A stretch of 64,000 nucleotides of DNA from Pseudoteredinibacter isoporae (lineage in GTDB: Bacteria; Pseudomonadota; Gammaproteobacteria; Pseudomonadales; Cellvibrionaceae): positions 186,001 through 250,000 of the forward strand of contig NZ_JAAONY010000001.1 of assembly GCF_011602085.1 (NCBI RefSeq), given 5' to 3'. Shown here one piece after another: positions 8,961 through 17,887 of this stretch. The notes under the pieces were generated by a model. The model did not search any database and had not been told where the DNA came from. It saw nothing but the letters and a program-made list of their open reading frames with translations. Position 1 is the first letter of the stretch; every line of letters starts with the position of its first letter. Position numbers and translations under genes: made by a program.

Positions 8961-9614
8961 CTAGATTATGCCCTTTTTGGTGGCTTCATAAATCGCACCG
9001 GTGCGATTGGTCACCGCCAGCTTTTTATAAATATTTTTCACGTGGGCATTCACGGTGTGAAACGACACATTCAACATATTGCCGATTTCTTTTGAGGTAT
9101 ATCCCTTACTCACCAGCAACAGGATTTCATGTTCCCGCTCACTCAAACTGTTATGGGTTTCTTCTTCATTGGCCGGCGCAGGCTTGAATTCCTGCAGTAA
9201 ATAACGGGCAACACCCGGACTGATGGGCGCGCCGCCTTCCTGCATTTGTTTGATAGCGCTGTTAATTTCAAAGAATTCATCATCTTTTAACAGATAACCC
9301 GACGCACCTGCACGCAAGGCATTGATTACATGAGCTTCATCACCAAAAATAGTGATCACAATAGCCAACTGTGTGCTGACTTTGCTGTGACGCAGCATTT
9401 TAATCAGATCGATGCCATTGCCATCAGGCAAATCAAGATCGGTCAACAAGATATCCGGCGAGGAGTTTTCCAACATGGCCGCTGCAGCTTTGAAAGTGCC
9501 AACCGAGCCCACCAGGCGAAATTCGCCACCTTCGATAATGGCCGTTTCCAGTCGCTCACGTGCGGCTTCACAGTCTTCAACAATCAATAAGGTCGCTTTC
9601 ATCACTACATCCAT
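8961..9614 (-). CDS. NarL/FixJ-type response regulator
   Basis: This 217-residue regulator has a receiver domain (LLIVEDCEAARERL, phosphoacceptor Asp59 in LLTDLDLPDG, conserved Thr/Lys region YLLKDDEF) and a LuxR helix-turn-helix (LSEREHEILLLVSKGYTSKE, then VSFHTVNAHVKNIYKKL). It could start at 9602 (MKATLLIVED), which fits family N-termini better; no strong ribosome-binding site decides. It is the first gene of a four-gene minus-strand operon, 15 bp before the TonB receptor gene, and is the probable partner of the kinase at the end of the operon. It is divergent from rsmE across a short gap, which must hold both promoters. Confidence 0.93.
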   Translation of the reverse strand: MDVVMKATLLIVEDCEAARERLETAIIEGGEFRLVGSVGTFKAAAAMLENSSPDILLTDLDLPDGNGIDLIKMLRHSKVSTQLAIVITIFGDEAHVINALRAGASGYLLKDDEFFEINSAIKQMQEGGAPISPGVARYLLQEFKPAPANEEETHNSLSEREHEILLLVSKGYTSKEIGNMLNVSFHTVNAHVKNIYKKLAVTNRTGAIYEATKKGII

Positions 9615-9702
9615 ATCTTAGGTTTGGCAGGCCGATTCTGTTATTATGGCCAGCCACTGGCGCCCAGTCGCTGAAATTTACAAGCTCTCCAGCTATCTAG
9701 CT

Positions 9703-10428
9703 ATGCGCATTCCGAGAATTTATACCCCACAGCAATTACAAGCCGGCTTAACCATCAGTCTTGAGGAAGCGGCCTCACGACACCTTGGCAAGGTGTTGCG
9801 TATGACGCCTGGGCGAGAACTGATCCTATTTAACGGTCAAGGGGGTGAATACACAGCTATTATTCATGAGGTGGGCAAAAAAGTCACTCAAGTAACGATT
9901 ACCGAGCATAACAGCGGCGATCGAGAATCCCCACTGCACAGCCATTTGGCGATTGGTGTATCCCGTGGTGACCGGATGGACTGGGTGTTGCAAAAAGCCT
10001 GTGAACTCGGTGTGACGGAAATCACCCCTCTGTTCACAGAACGCACCGAAGTGAAATTAAACGGCCCGCGTCTGGAGAAAAAGCTTCAGCATTGGCATCA
10101 GATTCTGATCAGTGCCTGCGAACAATGTCAGCGCAATCGGCTGCCACAGTTAAACACACCCACGTCATTAGACGGGTTTCTTGCTGTAGCACCCGAAGGT
10201 GAAAAGTGGGTACTCCATCATCGCGACAGTGAAACACTGGACCCGGCCAAAACCGTCGAAAAGGCCTGCATTCTGATTGGCCCTGAAGGCGGATTGAGCG
10301 AAGAGGAAATCGGCTCAGCCAGAACAGTTGGCTTTGCGCCGCTGACCCTCGGCCCCAGGGTCATGCGTACTGAAACCGCCCCGCTGGCAGCACTCAGTCT
10401 GCTGCAACAATTTTGGGGCGATTTTTAG
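9703..10428 (+). CDS. rsmE: 16S rRNA m3U1498 methyltransferase RsmE
   Basis: This 241-residue SPOUT-class methyltransferase puts the N3-methyl on U1498 of 16S rRNA using S-adenosylmethionine. The start at 9703 is chosen because the protein then begins MRIPRIYTPQQL, the usual RsmE N-terminus and length; the longer frame from 9646 adds 19 unrelated residues. An N-terminal PUA-like domain is followed by the trefoil-knot motifs ILIGPEGGLSEEE and LGPRVMRTETAPLAAL near the C-terminus. It converges with chpC, 23 bp away. Confidence 0.95.
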   Translation: MRIPRIYTPQQLQAGLTISLEEAASRHLGKVLRMTPGRELILFNGQGGEYTAIIHEVGKKVTQVTITEHNSGDRESPLHSHLAIGVSRGDRMDWVLQKACELGVTEITPLFTERTEVKLNGPRLEKKLQHWHQILISACEQCQRNRLPQLNTPTSLDGFLAVAPEGEKWVLHHRDSETLDPAKTVEKACILIGPEGGLSEEEIGSARTVGFAPLTLGPRVMRTETAPLAALSLLQQFWGDF

Positions 10429-10451
10429 AAGGGTGGAAGGTTGGGTTCGCC

Positions 10452-10922
10452 CTACAGTTCCGCCGCTGTCACTTCCAGCGCAGGCACATCGGGAATGACC
10501 GCCTCTTGCCCGTCAACCACAACGGTCATTTTGACGTAGGGATACTCATCAGCGTCACTCAATTCCTGGATGGCTTCAGGTGTCACTCGTGCAACGTGAG
10601 GAATACCCTGAGCGATGACCGCCACATAGGCCAGCTCGGAATTAACGCCCGTGGCATTAATGATGGCCACCTGGTTATAACCGGAAACCTCACCCCTTGG
10701 TAAACCATTCAGCTCTTCAAAGGATAACAGTGGCACCTTCTGGTCTCGCCATTCATACCGTCCCAGAAAGCCACTCGCTTCATGCTCAGCCGGAATAAAT
10801 CGGGATTTTCGATACGGCACCATTTCCGCTACGGAAATCGTCGGCAGAAGTAAGGTAAAACCGGACACTGGCACCGCCAGGCTGGGTACCTCATTCGGAC
10901 GTTCTTGTGTGAGTTGTTCCAT
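10452..10922 (-). CDS. chpC: CheW-like adaptor ChpC
   Basis: This 156-residue CheW-domain protein is the last gene of the Pil-Chp cluster. The start at 10922 (MEQLTQER) has GGAG six bases upstream and lies just past the chpB stop; a longer frame from 10991 would overlap chpB. Recognisable features are the LAVPVSGFTLLLPTISVAEM opening, the FLGRYEWRDQKVPLLSFEEL segment and the IAQGIPHVARV segment. CheW proteins link receptors to a CheA-type kinase at the inner membrane; ChpC is thought to connect additional receptors to ChpA. It is translated right after the methylesterase gene, as in Pseudomonas. Confidence 0.88.
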   Translation of the reverse strand: MEQLTQERPNEVPSLAVPVSGFTLLLPTISVAEMVPYRKSRFIPAEHEASGFLGRYEWRDQKVPLLSFEELNGLPRGEVSGYNQVAIINATGVNSELAYVAVIAQGIPHVARVTPEAIQELSDADEYPYVKMTVVVDGQEAVIPDVPALEVTAAEL

Positions 10923-10935
10923 AATTGACTCCAGA

Positions 10936-11916
10936 CTAGCTCGCGACTTTTTCCAGGCAGGCTTCTTCGGGTTCTTCCGTTTCCGAAACACTGGCCAGAT
11001 GTTCGCAAAGCTTCTCTGCTAACTGTTTAGGACTGCCACTGAATTTAACCTGCGCAATTTCAGCAGCCGCCATCGGCATAAAAGGGCTGATGCTGGATTC
11101 CGGACTCTGGGTCCAGATCTCCACGCCACGCTGCTGGGCAAAGCGGCAGGCTTCGGCGCCATCGCCCGCCATACCACTAAAAATGATCACGCCCAGCTGG
11201 CAATTATTTTGACCGGAAATTCGACTCGCCGCCGAATACACAAACTGATCTATGCTCGGGGAAAAATCACTGGCCCAGGGTTTATCGTCGCTTTCCAACA
11301 GGCCCTGGCTGTTCAATAACAAACGGCGACTGGCACCCAGCATCCAGACTTTTCCGGGCGCAACGGCCTGACCTTCTTCGGCCAATTCCACCGGATACAC
11401 GCTGCGTTTCGCAACCACCTGTCGAATCAAAGGCTCACCGGAAACACTGCTGTGCTGAATATAAATAAAGCCCGCATCCAAATCTGCTGGCAGCTCGGAT
11501 AAAAATTCACCCACCGCTTCCGGGCCACCGGTCGACGCCGCCAACACCCACAACTGTTTAGGCCAGTGGGGTTTTTCTTTATGAACATTAAGTTTGCGCA
11601 GTTTGTGTAACCAACGCTGGCGCCACTCCGGAAAGGCATCGGAACGTGTTGCGGGAACCGCTTCATCCGCCAACATTACCGTCACCGACTGCTCCACCAG
11701 CCATTCGGCCAACTCGCTGTTGTCGGCGTCATCAACGCACACCATCCAGGCATCCGGCTGCACGTCCAGTATTGGGCCTTGCCAATCTATTTCGGACAAC
11801 ACTTCGGCGTAGAGGCATTGGCAATCGAACTCTTCCAGCATTTTCTGCAATCGCTGTAAGCTCGAATCGTCATTGGCAATCAGCCCTAATTGCAAGCCCG
11901 GCAAGCTCTGCTCCAT
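10936..11916 (-). CDS. chpB: CheB-type protein-glutamate methylesterase ChpB
   Basis: This 326-residue protein demethylates (deamidates) receptor glutamates, here presumably PilJ. The C-terminal half is a CheB methylesterase with the catalytic triad Ser128 (AASTGGPEA), His155 (YIQHSSVSG) and Asp252 (FSGMAGDGAEA). The N-terminal part (about 1–105) has the size of a receiver domain but lacks the usual DD and phospho-Asp motifs, so it is degenerate, as in known ChpB proteins. The start codon lies 1 bp after the chpA stop codon, indicating coupled translation. Confidence 0.93.
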   Translation of the reverse strand: MEQSLPGLQLGLIANDDSSLQRLQKMLEEFDCQCLYAEVLSEIDWQGPILDVQPDAWMVCVDDADNSELAEWLVEQSVTVMLADEAVPATRSDAFPEWRQRWLHKLRKLNVHKEKPHWPKQLWVLAASTGGPEAVGEFLSELPADLDAGFIYIQHSSVSGEPLIRQVVAKRSVYPVELAEEGQAVAPGKVWMLGASRRLLLNSQGLLESDDKPWASDFSPSIDQFVYSAASRISGQNNCQLGVIIFSGMAGDGAEACRFAQQRGVEIWTQSPESSISPFMPMAAAEIAQVKFSGSPKQLAEKLCEHLASVSETEEPEEACLEKVAS

Positions 11917-11917
11917 A

Positions 11918-14900
11918 TCAGGCTTGCTCTAAGGCACGCGGCACAATACCAATCAGCTCATTGATGTTTTCCAACAGAGCTTCTTCCTGGAACGGCTTAC
12001 CCATGTATTTGTTCACGCCCAGCTCCATGGCGCGCTCGCGGTGTTTATCACCAGTACGAGAAGTAATCATGATGATCGGCAGGTCTTGCAAACGACGACT
12101 GCCGCGAACGTTTTTGGCCACTTCAAAACCGTCCATTCGTGGCATTTCGATATCCAGCAACATGATGGCCGGAATCTCGTCCTGAAGAAGCTTCATGGCT
12201 TCCATGCCGTCTTTCGCCGCAACAACGTGATAACCCTGACGCTCAAGGAAGCGTCCAGTAACCTTGCGTACGGTTACGGAATCATCCACCACCATAACGG
12301 TAATTTCATCGTTTTCGCTGCTCGGCATTGCCACTTCTTCTGGCAGATAGTGCGGCTGGTAACTCATTGCTTCCTGGCGACGAATCAGAGCCACTGGATC
12401 GATAATCACAACAACGCTACCATCACCCATCACGGTTGCACCAGACAGGCCCTGCACACTGGCAAACTGCGGCCCCAAACTTTTTACCACGATCTCGCGG
12501 CTGCCCATCAGGGAATCCACCTGAATCGCCACCACGTGTTCTGTGGTTCTAACGAGTACAACCGGCAGCGGAAGAATTTGATCTTCCAGTTTTGGCTGCG
12601 CACCGGTACCCAGCATCTCACCCAGATAACGAACCTTGTAGTTTTCGTCGGCGTATTCAAAACGCGCCTGGGGATCCTGATAGTAATGCTCGAGTTCAAA
12701 CGGGCTCACACGCACAATACCTTCAATGGTATTCAACGGCAGCGCATAAGAATCGTCACCAATCTGTACCATCAAAGCGCGGTTCACCGATACCGTAAAC
12801 GGCAGGCGAATCAGGAACTCGGTACCCTGGCCCTGCTGGGAGTTGATGGTTACCGCACCACCCAGCTGCTTGATTTCACTGCTAACCACGTCGAGGCCTA
12901 CACCGCGACCGGAAATCTGGGTCACCGATTCGGCAGTTGAGAAGCCGGCCTGCACAACAAACTGCATAATGTCACGATCGCTCAATTGAGCATCCGCCGA
13001 CATCATGCCGCGCTCGATCGCTTTGGCTTTAACTTTTTCCAGATCAATACCACGACCGTCATCCGCCAAACGCAAGAGAACGTCACCACCCTCTCGGCTC
13101 AGGCTCAAAGTAATGCGGCCCATAGCAGATTTGTTTTCCGCGGCTCGTTCTTCGGCAGATTCAATACCGTGATCCACCGCGTTACGCAGCATATGCTCGA
13201 GAGGTGTCACCATGCGCTCCAATACCGAGCGATCCATTTCACCTTCGATGTTTTCCATTTGCAGGTTAACCTGCTTGCCCAGTTCGCTGGATACCTGACG
13301 GACGATTCGACGCAGACGAGGCACCATACGCGAGAACGGAACCATTCGGGAACGCATCAAACCTTCCTGCAAATCGGTATTAATACGCGACTGTTGCAGC
13401 AGAAGCTGTTCGGCATCACGAGCTTTATCGGACAGGGTATCTTTCAAATCCAACAAGTCAGAAGCCGACTCGGTCAGTGAGCGAGATAATTGCTGCAACT
13501 GGGAATAACGGTCCATTTCCAGCGGGTCAAAATCTTCGTGCTGCTGCAACTGCTCCTGACGGAATAGAATCTGCGCTTCGGTTTCAATATCCAAACGGCG
13601 AAGCTGTTCCTGCAAACGCGCAATGGTTGAATTCATTTCATCCAGGGATTGTCCCCAATCCGAAACCTGCTGCTCCATTCGACCACGAGAGATCGAGGTC
13701 TCACCCGCAAGGTTAACCAAGCTTTCCAGCAGATCCGCAGGCATCTTGATGACTTCTTGCGGGGCACTGCGCTGCACTTGCAAGGGATTTTGCTCACCCT
13801 GAACCGGCGCTTTGCTCTGCACCTGAACCTGTTCGGTTTCAACGATAGCGACTTCTGTAGGTTCGCTCTCTTCAGCCGGCTCTTCTACAGGACTTGGCTC
13901 TGGAATGTCATCGCCCGTCGCTTTGATTCGGCGAATCAAACGATCTTGGTATTCATGCACCTTCTCAAAGAACTGTGGCTCTTTGCTGGCCTGTTCGGAA
14001 TTGTTGATCAGATAGGTTTCAAAATCGTGAGCCAGGTCGCCCAAGCCGGACAAGCCAGCCAGACGCGCACCACCTTTCAAGGTGTGCAGAACACGCTTCA
14101 ATTCATCAGCGTGCTGTGTGCTGTTCGGAGCACTCTCCCATTCGTGAACCGCTTCTTCAATCTCTTCGATCTGCTCTTCAGCTTCTTCGTAGAAGATTTC
14201 CAGAATTTCAGGATCGACTTCTTCGTCGAGTTCTTCGTCAAACGGTTCTTCCACATCCTTTTGAACATCGGATGTCGCGGCAGCGGCAAGCAAGCCACTG
14301 ATATAGCCGCTGGCTTCCGAATCAGCACCGAAGTTTTCAACCGCAGGCGTTTCGACTTCTGGCTCTGGCTCAGAGAGTGTTATTTCTTCTTCAGAATCGG
14401 ACGCATCAATCTCAGCATCGTTTTCAGCTTCCAGCTCCAGTTCGACAAGGTCAGATTCATCCGCTGCATCTCCCTGGGCTTCGGCTTCGGCTTCGGCTTC
14501 GGCTTCGGCTTCGGCTTCGGCTTCGGCTTCGGCTTCGGCTTCGGCTTCGGCTTCGGCTTCGGCTTCGGCTTCGGCAGAAGTAGATTCTGCATCTACCTGC
14601 TCAGCAAGTTGTTTCGCATCGGCGGCTAACAAATCGGCCAGTTCTTCACGAGGCAGTGGCAGCTCCTGAGTTGCAGCGACTGCATCCAGCATATCCAGAA
14701 TGCTCTCATGCCCTTCTTCCAGATGCATCAGAACATCGTGGTCGAGTGTTTCGACATTTTCAGGAACTTCTTTGTAGACCGCCAGCAACTGCTCACTGAT
14801 TGAAGCAACCTGTGGCAAACGTGCCTGTTCTGCGGCTTCATGCAAGGCATGCAACTCTTTGGTAATTTGAGCAACATCAGCGGCCGGACCGCCTGAGCGC

Positions 14901-17869
14901 CAGCTGACCAGCAAGCGATCGGCATCAAGCAACAAATCCATACCGCCGGCCATAAACGCCGTCAGTTTGCTTGGATCAGCAGAGCCCAACGGGGAATCCT
15001 GCTCCTGATGAATCAGATGACCAACATTTAATTCATACTGCTCGGCTACACGCGCCAGGAACAATGTCTTTTCAGGAATTTCAATATCCTGGCGGGCCTT
15101 AATTTGTTCCAGCGCCTTTTGAATGTATTCGCGGGCATCAATAAATAACTGCAGGCTGTCCTGATTGAGGATTACCTGGTAGTTACGCATTTCCTTGGCC
15201 AGACCTTCCAGCGGCGTCGCAATTTCTGCCACTTCGGTAACGCCGGCCATATGGGCACTGCCTTTCAAGGTATGCAAGGCCCTTTGCATTGGATCGCTCG
15301 GTGCTTCGTACAATGGAGCGGCATTCAACATGCGCTCATTAAAGCGGCCGACTTCGTACAAATGCCCCTCGGCTTCGGAAACGAAAATATCCCAAAGCTG
15401 ATATTCTTCTTCACGCTCTTCGTCTTCCGAGCTGGCTTCAGCATTTTGTTCATCGCCACTCTGGCTGCTGACATCCAGCTCGGCCAGCGGGGCAACACTC
15501 GCGGAAGATTGTTCGTCCGTCTGCTCTGCGACTTCGTCACTTTGAGCTTTGCCATCCAACTCTGCGACGTTTCCGCCATCAGCCAAAACCGCGGCCCAGT
15601 CTTGCAGCTGTTGTAACTCTTCCTGATTGTCCACCGGTACATCATCGGCAAAGGCAGTTACCAGTGCAGGAAGGTGCTCGCGTACGCGATTGATTAAACC
15701 AACCTGTTGTTCGCTCGGATCAATGGCGCCATCGATTACTCGGTTGAGCATGTTTTCTACGGACCAGGCCAACTCACCAATACTGAACGCCTTAACCAAA
15801 CGGCCACTGCCTTTCAGAGTATGGAAGGCTCGGCGGAATTCACCCAGGGATTCATTGTCGGAGAAGTCCATGGCCCAGCGCGGGAAGTAATCATCAATGG
15901 ACTCGATAACTTCGCTGGCTTCTTCAATAAAGATCTCGCGAATCTCGCTATCGACTTCATCGTCATCGCCTGAATCATCAATCGCGGCAACAGGACTTGT
16001 GCCAGACGATGAAGAGTTTTCTGCAACATCGGCGGTGGAAAGTTCGATCTCCAAACCTTCCTGCTCGTCATTGCTTGCGTCGATATGTTCAACACTTCCA
16101 TCAGCCGCGATCTCGGTGACACTCGCCAGGGCCAAACCATCTGAATCGGCGGATTCGGGCTCTTCTTCGGCCGGGTCAATGTACTGAATATCAACGACGG
16201 CATAACCAAGGTTTGCCAAACTTTCTTCAGCAACGTCGAGCAATTGATCTTCGCTGTTGTCCACGCCGGCGCGCAGTTTTTCGAGATAGTATTCCACGCT
16301 GGAAATGGCATCGGCCAAGGTATCCAGCTCAACCCACTGGGGAGCACCAGCATCACCGATCAGCAATTTATCGTCGATGTAACGTGCCGAGGTGTACAAA
16401 ATATTCGCAGCACGCTGCAAAGGAATAATCGCCAGACCACCGGCAATTTCTTTCAATAAGCCCGGAGCACTTTGCAAATGCGCGACATCCCATTGGGATG
16501 CAATGTACTCAACAATGGATTGTTTAACTGTTTCAAGTCGGGAATAGGATTCCTGAACCACCGCCTGTTGCGCGTCATCGATTCGCAGCGCTGCCAGGGT
16601 TTTATTGTCTACGGTTTCCTGCAAACGACCGGAACTCGCAATCGCTTCCAGTTGATGTTCAACATTCAGAATCCGCTCAGCAAACTGCATCAACTCCTGG
16701 CTGTGCAATTCACCGTCGCGCAACTTCAGACGCAGAGATTCTTCAATTTGATTGACTTGTTTGGGCAGTTCATTGACGCCCATAACCATCATGGTGTCTG
16801 CTACGCGCTGGAAAACAGGCAAAATATCTTCAAGTGGCTGAGCATCGCCACCATCTTCATTAAAGCGTTCCAGCGTTTGCTTAATTTCATCCAGCTCTTC
16901 TTTCAGAGCTTTGGTAACCGAACGAATGGTATCCAGCTGCGGCTCGGAAACGCCGCTGATGGCGGATTGTTCATCACCACCAAAAGCTTCATCCAGAGCA
17001 TAGCGTTCGCGCACCGCGCGAATGGCATCGGAAGAAGCGGTGCTGCAGGCCACATAAAACAATAAGGTGCGCAACAATTCCGGGCTGGGTGCCGAATTCA
17101 AAGCCGGCACACCCTGCTGGGAAATTAATTTGATGTCGCGATGCAGGTGACGCATCAACGCACGCACAGCCAAACCATTAGACAGATCTTCATTGCTGAG
17201 GCTATCTAACCAGGCTTTCGCTATGTCCCACTGCTGAAGACGGGGACTGGCCTGACTGATGGCCTTTAACCGCAAAAAGATTTTATTCAGATAGTCGCGA
17301 TTGTCCTGCACATTCATGCCACGCAACACACTGGCCGCAGCAAACTGAAACATCTGCTGCAATTTTTTGGCCACCGCTAAAAAGTGTTCCTGATTTTCCA
17401 GCAGCTTGGGCGCGACACCGAAGCGCAATTGCAAAGGAGATAAATCAGGTTTAAAGCCAACCGAATCGATAATCAGAGAATCGCCACGCGCGGAACGCAG
17501 CTCATTAACCAGAGGGAAAACCGCCGAAGAGTGGAACCCCTGACCCTGCTGAATTTGTTGCAGAAATAGAGGTAATTGCACAATCGCTCGCATAAGCGTA
17601 TTGGCGACGGTACTGTCAGCGGCCACAGCGCCATTGAGCATTTCCTGGGTCAACAGCTCCATTTCCTGGGCCAACATGGTTGGACCTTCGAGCTCGACCA
17701 TTTGCAAGCTGCCGTAAACCTGATGCAGGTGTGTCAGGCAAAAACGTAATTGGGTAATGTCCTGGACATCGCCCATATAGGCTTCTAGAGCTTGGCGAGA
17801 TTGATTTAATGACTCGGAAATTTCTCCAAGCACCCAATCCAGTGCTGTTAAGTCTCTTTTTTCTTCCAT
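11918..17869 (-). CDS. chpA: ChpA/PilL chemotaxis histidine kinase of type IV pili
   Basis: This giant CheA-type kinase (1983 residues from the ATG at 17869; a TTG at 17887 directly follows the pilK stop) controls twitching and surface responses. The N-terminal about 650 residues contain degenerate Hpt-like helices. Three canonical Hpt domains carry HTLKG motifs at His683, His866 and His1262. Acidic linkers separate them, including an (EA)16 tract at about 1100–1131. The CheA core follows: dimer helices from about LLESLVNLAGE, then the ATPase motifs MLRNAVDHGIE, LADDGRGIDLEKV and GRGVGLDVV. After these come a CheW domain (ALMVQIGDDSYALPL) and a C-terminal receiver with Asp1906 (LLDIEMPRMDGF). 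The targets are PilG and PilH, encoded upstream in the same operon. Confidence 0.97.
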   Translation of the reverse strand: MEEKRDLTALDWVLGEISESLNQSRQALEAYMGDVQDITQLRFCLTHLHQVYGSLQMVELEGPTMLAQEMELLTQEMLNGAVAADSTVANTLMRAIVQLPLFLQQIQQGQGFHSSAVFPLVNELRSARGDSLIIDSVGFKPDLSPLQLRFGVAPKLLENQEHFLAVAKKLQQMFQFAAASVLRGMNVQDNRDYLNKIFLRLKAISQASPRLQQWDIAKAWLDSLSNEDLSNGLAVRALMRHLHRDIKLISQQGVPALNSAPSPELLRTLLFYVACSTASSDAIRAVRERYALDEAFGGDEQSAISGVSEPQLDTIRSVTKALKEELDEIKQTLERFNEDGGDAQPLEDILPVFQRVADTMMVMGVNELPKQVNQIEESLRLKLRDGELHSQELMQFAERILNVEHQLEAIASSGRLQETVDNKTLAALRIDDAQQAVVQESYSRLETVKQSIVEYIASQWDVAHLQSAPGLLKEIAGGLAIIPLQRAANILYTSARYIDDKLLIGDAGAPQWVELDTLADAISSVEYYLEKLRAGVDNSEDQLLDVAEESLANLGYAVVDIQYIDPAEEEPESADSDGLALASVTEIAADGSVEHIDASNDEQEGLEIELSTADVAENSSSSGTSPVAAIDDSGDDDEVDSEIREIFIEEASEVIESIDDYFPRWAMDFSDNESLGEFRRAFHTLKGSGRLVKAFSIGELAWSVENMLNRVIDGAIDPSEQQVGLINRVREHLPALVTAFADDVPVDNQEELQQLQDWAAVLADGGNVAELDGKAQSDEVAEQTDEQSSASVAPLAELDVSSQSGDEQNAEASSEDEEREEEYQLWDIFVSEAEGHLYEVGRFNERMLNAAPLYEAPSDPMQRALHTLKGSAHMAGVTEVAEIATPLEGLAKEMRNYQVILNQDSLQLFIDAREYIQKALEQIKARQDIEIPEKTLFLARVAEQYELNVGHLIHQEQDSPLGSADPSKLTAFMAGGMDLLLDADRLLVSWRSGGPAADVAQITKELHALHEAAEQARLPQVASISEQLLAVYKEVPENVETLDHDVLMHLEEGHESILDMLDAVAATQELPLPREELADLLAADAKQLAEQVDAESTSAEAEAEAEAEAEAEAEAEAEAEAEAEAEAEAEAQGDAADESDLVELELEAENDAEIDASDSEEEITLSEPEPEVETPAVENFGADSEASGYISGLLAAAATSDVQKDVEEPFDEELDEEVDPEILEIFYEEAEEQIEEIEEAVHEWESAPNSTQHADELKRVLHTLKGGARLAGLSGLGDLAHDFETYLINNSEQASKEPQFFEKVHEYQDRLIRRIKATGDDIPEPSPVEEPAEESEPTEVAIVETEQVQVQSKAPVQGEQNPLQVQRSAPQEVIKMPADLLESLVNLAGETSISRGRMEQQVSDWGQSLDEMNSTIARLQEQLRRLDIETEAQILFRQEQLQQHEDFDPLEMDRYSQLQQLSRSLTESASDLLDLKDTLSDKARDAEQLLLQQSRINTDLQEGLMRSRMVPFSRMVPRLRRIVRQVSSELGKQVNLQMENIEGEMDRSVLERMVTPLEHMLRNAVDHGIESAEERAAENKSAMGRITLSLSREGGDVLLRLADDGRGIDLEKVKAKAIERGMMSADAQLSDRDIMQFVVQAGFSTAESVTQISGRGVGLDVVSSEIKQLGGAVTINSQQGQGTEFLIRLPFTVSVNRALMVQIGDDSYALPLNTIEGIVRVSPFELEHYYQDPQARFEYADENYKVRYLGEMLGTGAQPKLEDQILPLPVVLVRTTEHVVAIQVDSLMGSREIVVKSLGPQFASVQGLSGATVMGDGSVVVIIDPVALIRRQEAMSYQPHYLPEEVAMPSSENDEITVMVVDDSVTVRKVTGRFLERQGYHVVAAKDGMEAMKLLQDEIPAIMLLDIEMPRMDGFEVAKNVRGSRRLQDLPIIMITSRTGDKHRERAMELGVNKYMGKPFQEEALLENINELIGIVPRALEQA
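14477..14572 (-). repeat. Perfect 16-copy GGCTTC hexanucleotide repeat inside chpA
   Basis: Sixteen uninterrupted copies of a 6-bp unit (GGCTTC on the plus strand, GAAGCC on the coding strand) encode an alternating Glu-Ala tract between the second and third canonical Hpt domains of ChpA. Because the unit is two codons, gain or loss of copies would change linker length without a frameshift. The flanking acidic linker is imperfect and not part of the repeat. Confidence 0.97.
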
Positions 17870-17887
17870 AGCAGGAAGTTTCCCCAA

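Noticed and set aside
12041-12940. 299-codon plus-strand frame antisense to the 3' part of chpA
   Set aside because: Shadow of a high-GC third-position coding region; the sense strand holds clear CheA and receiver domains.
13649-14629. Long plus-strand open frame (326 codons) antisense to chpA, with a Gly-Phe repeat
   Set aside because: It is the mirror of the chpA coding sequence; the (GF)n tract is only the reverse reading of the Glu-Ala repeat, and no start signal or homology is evident.
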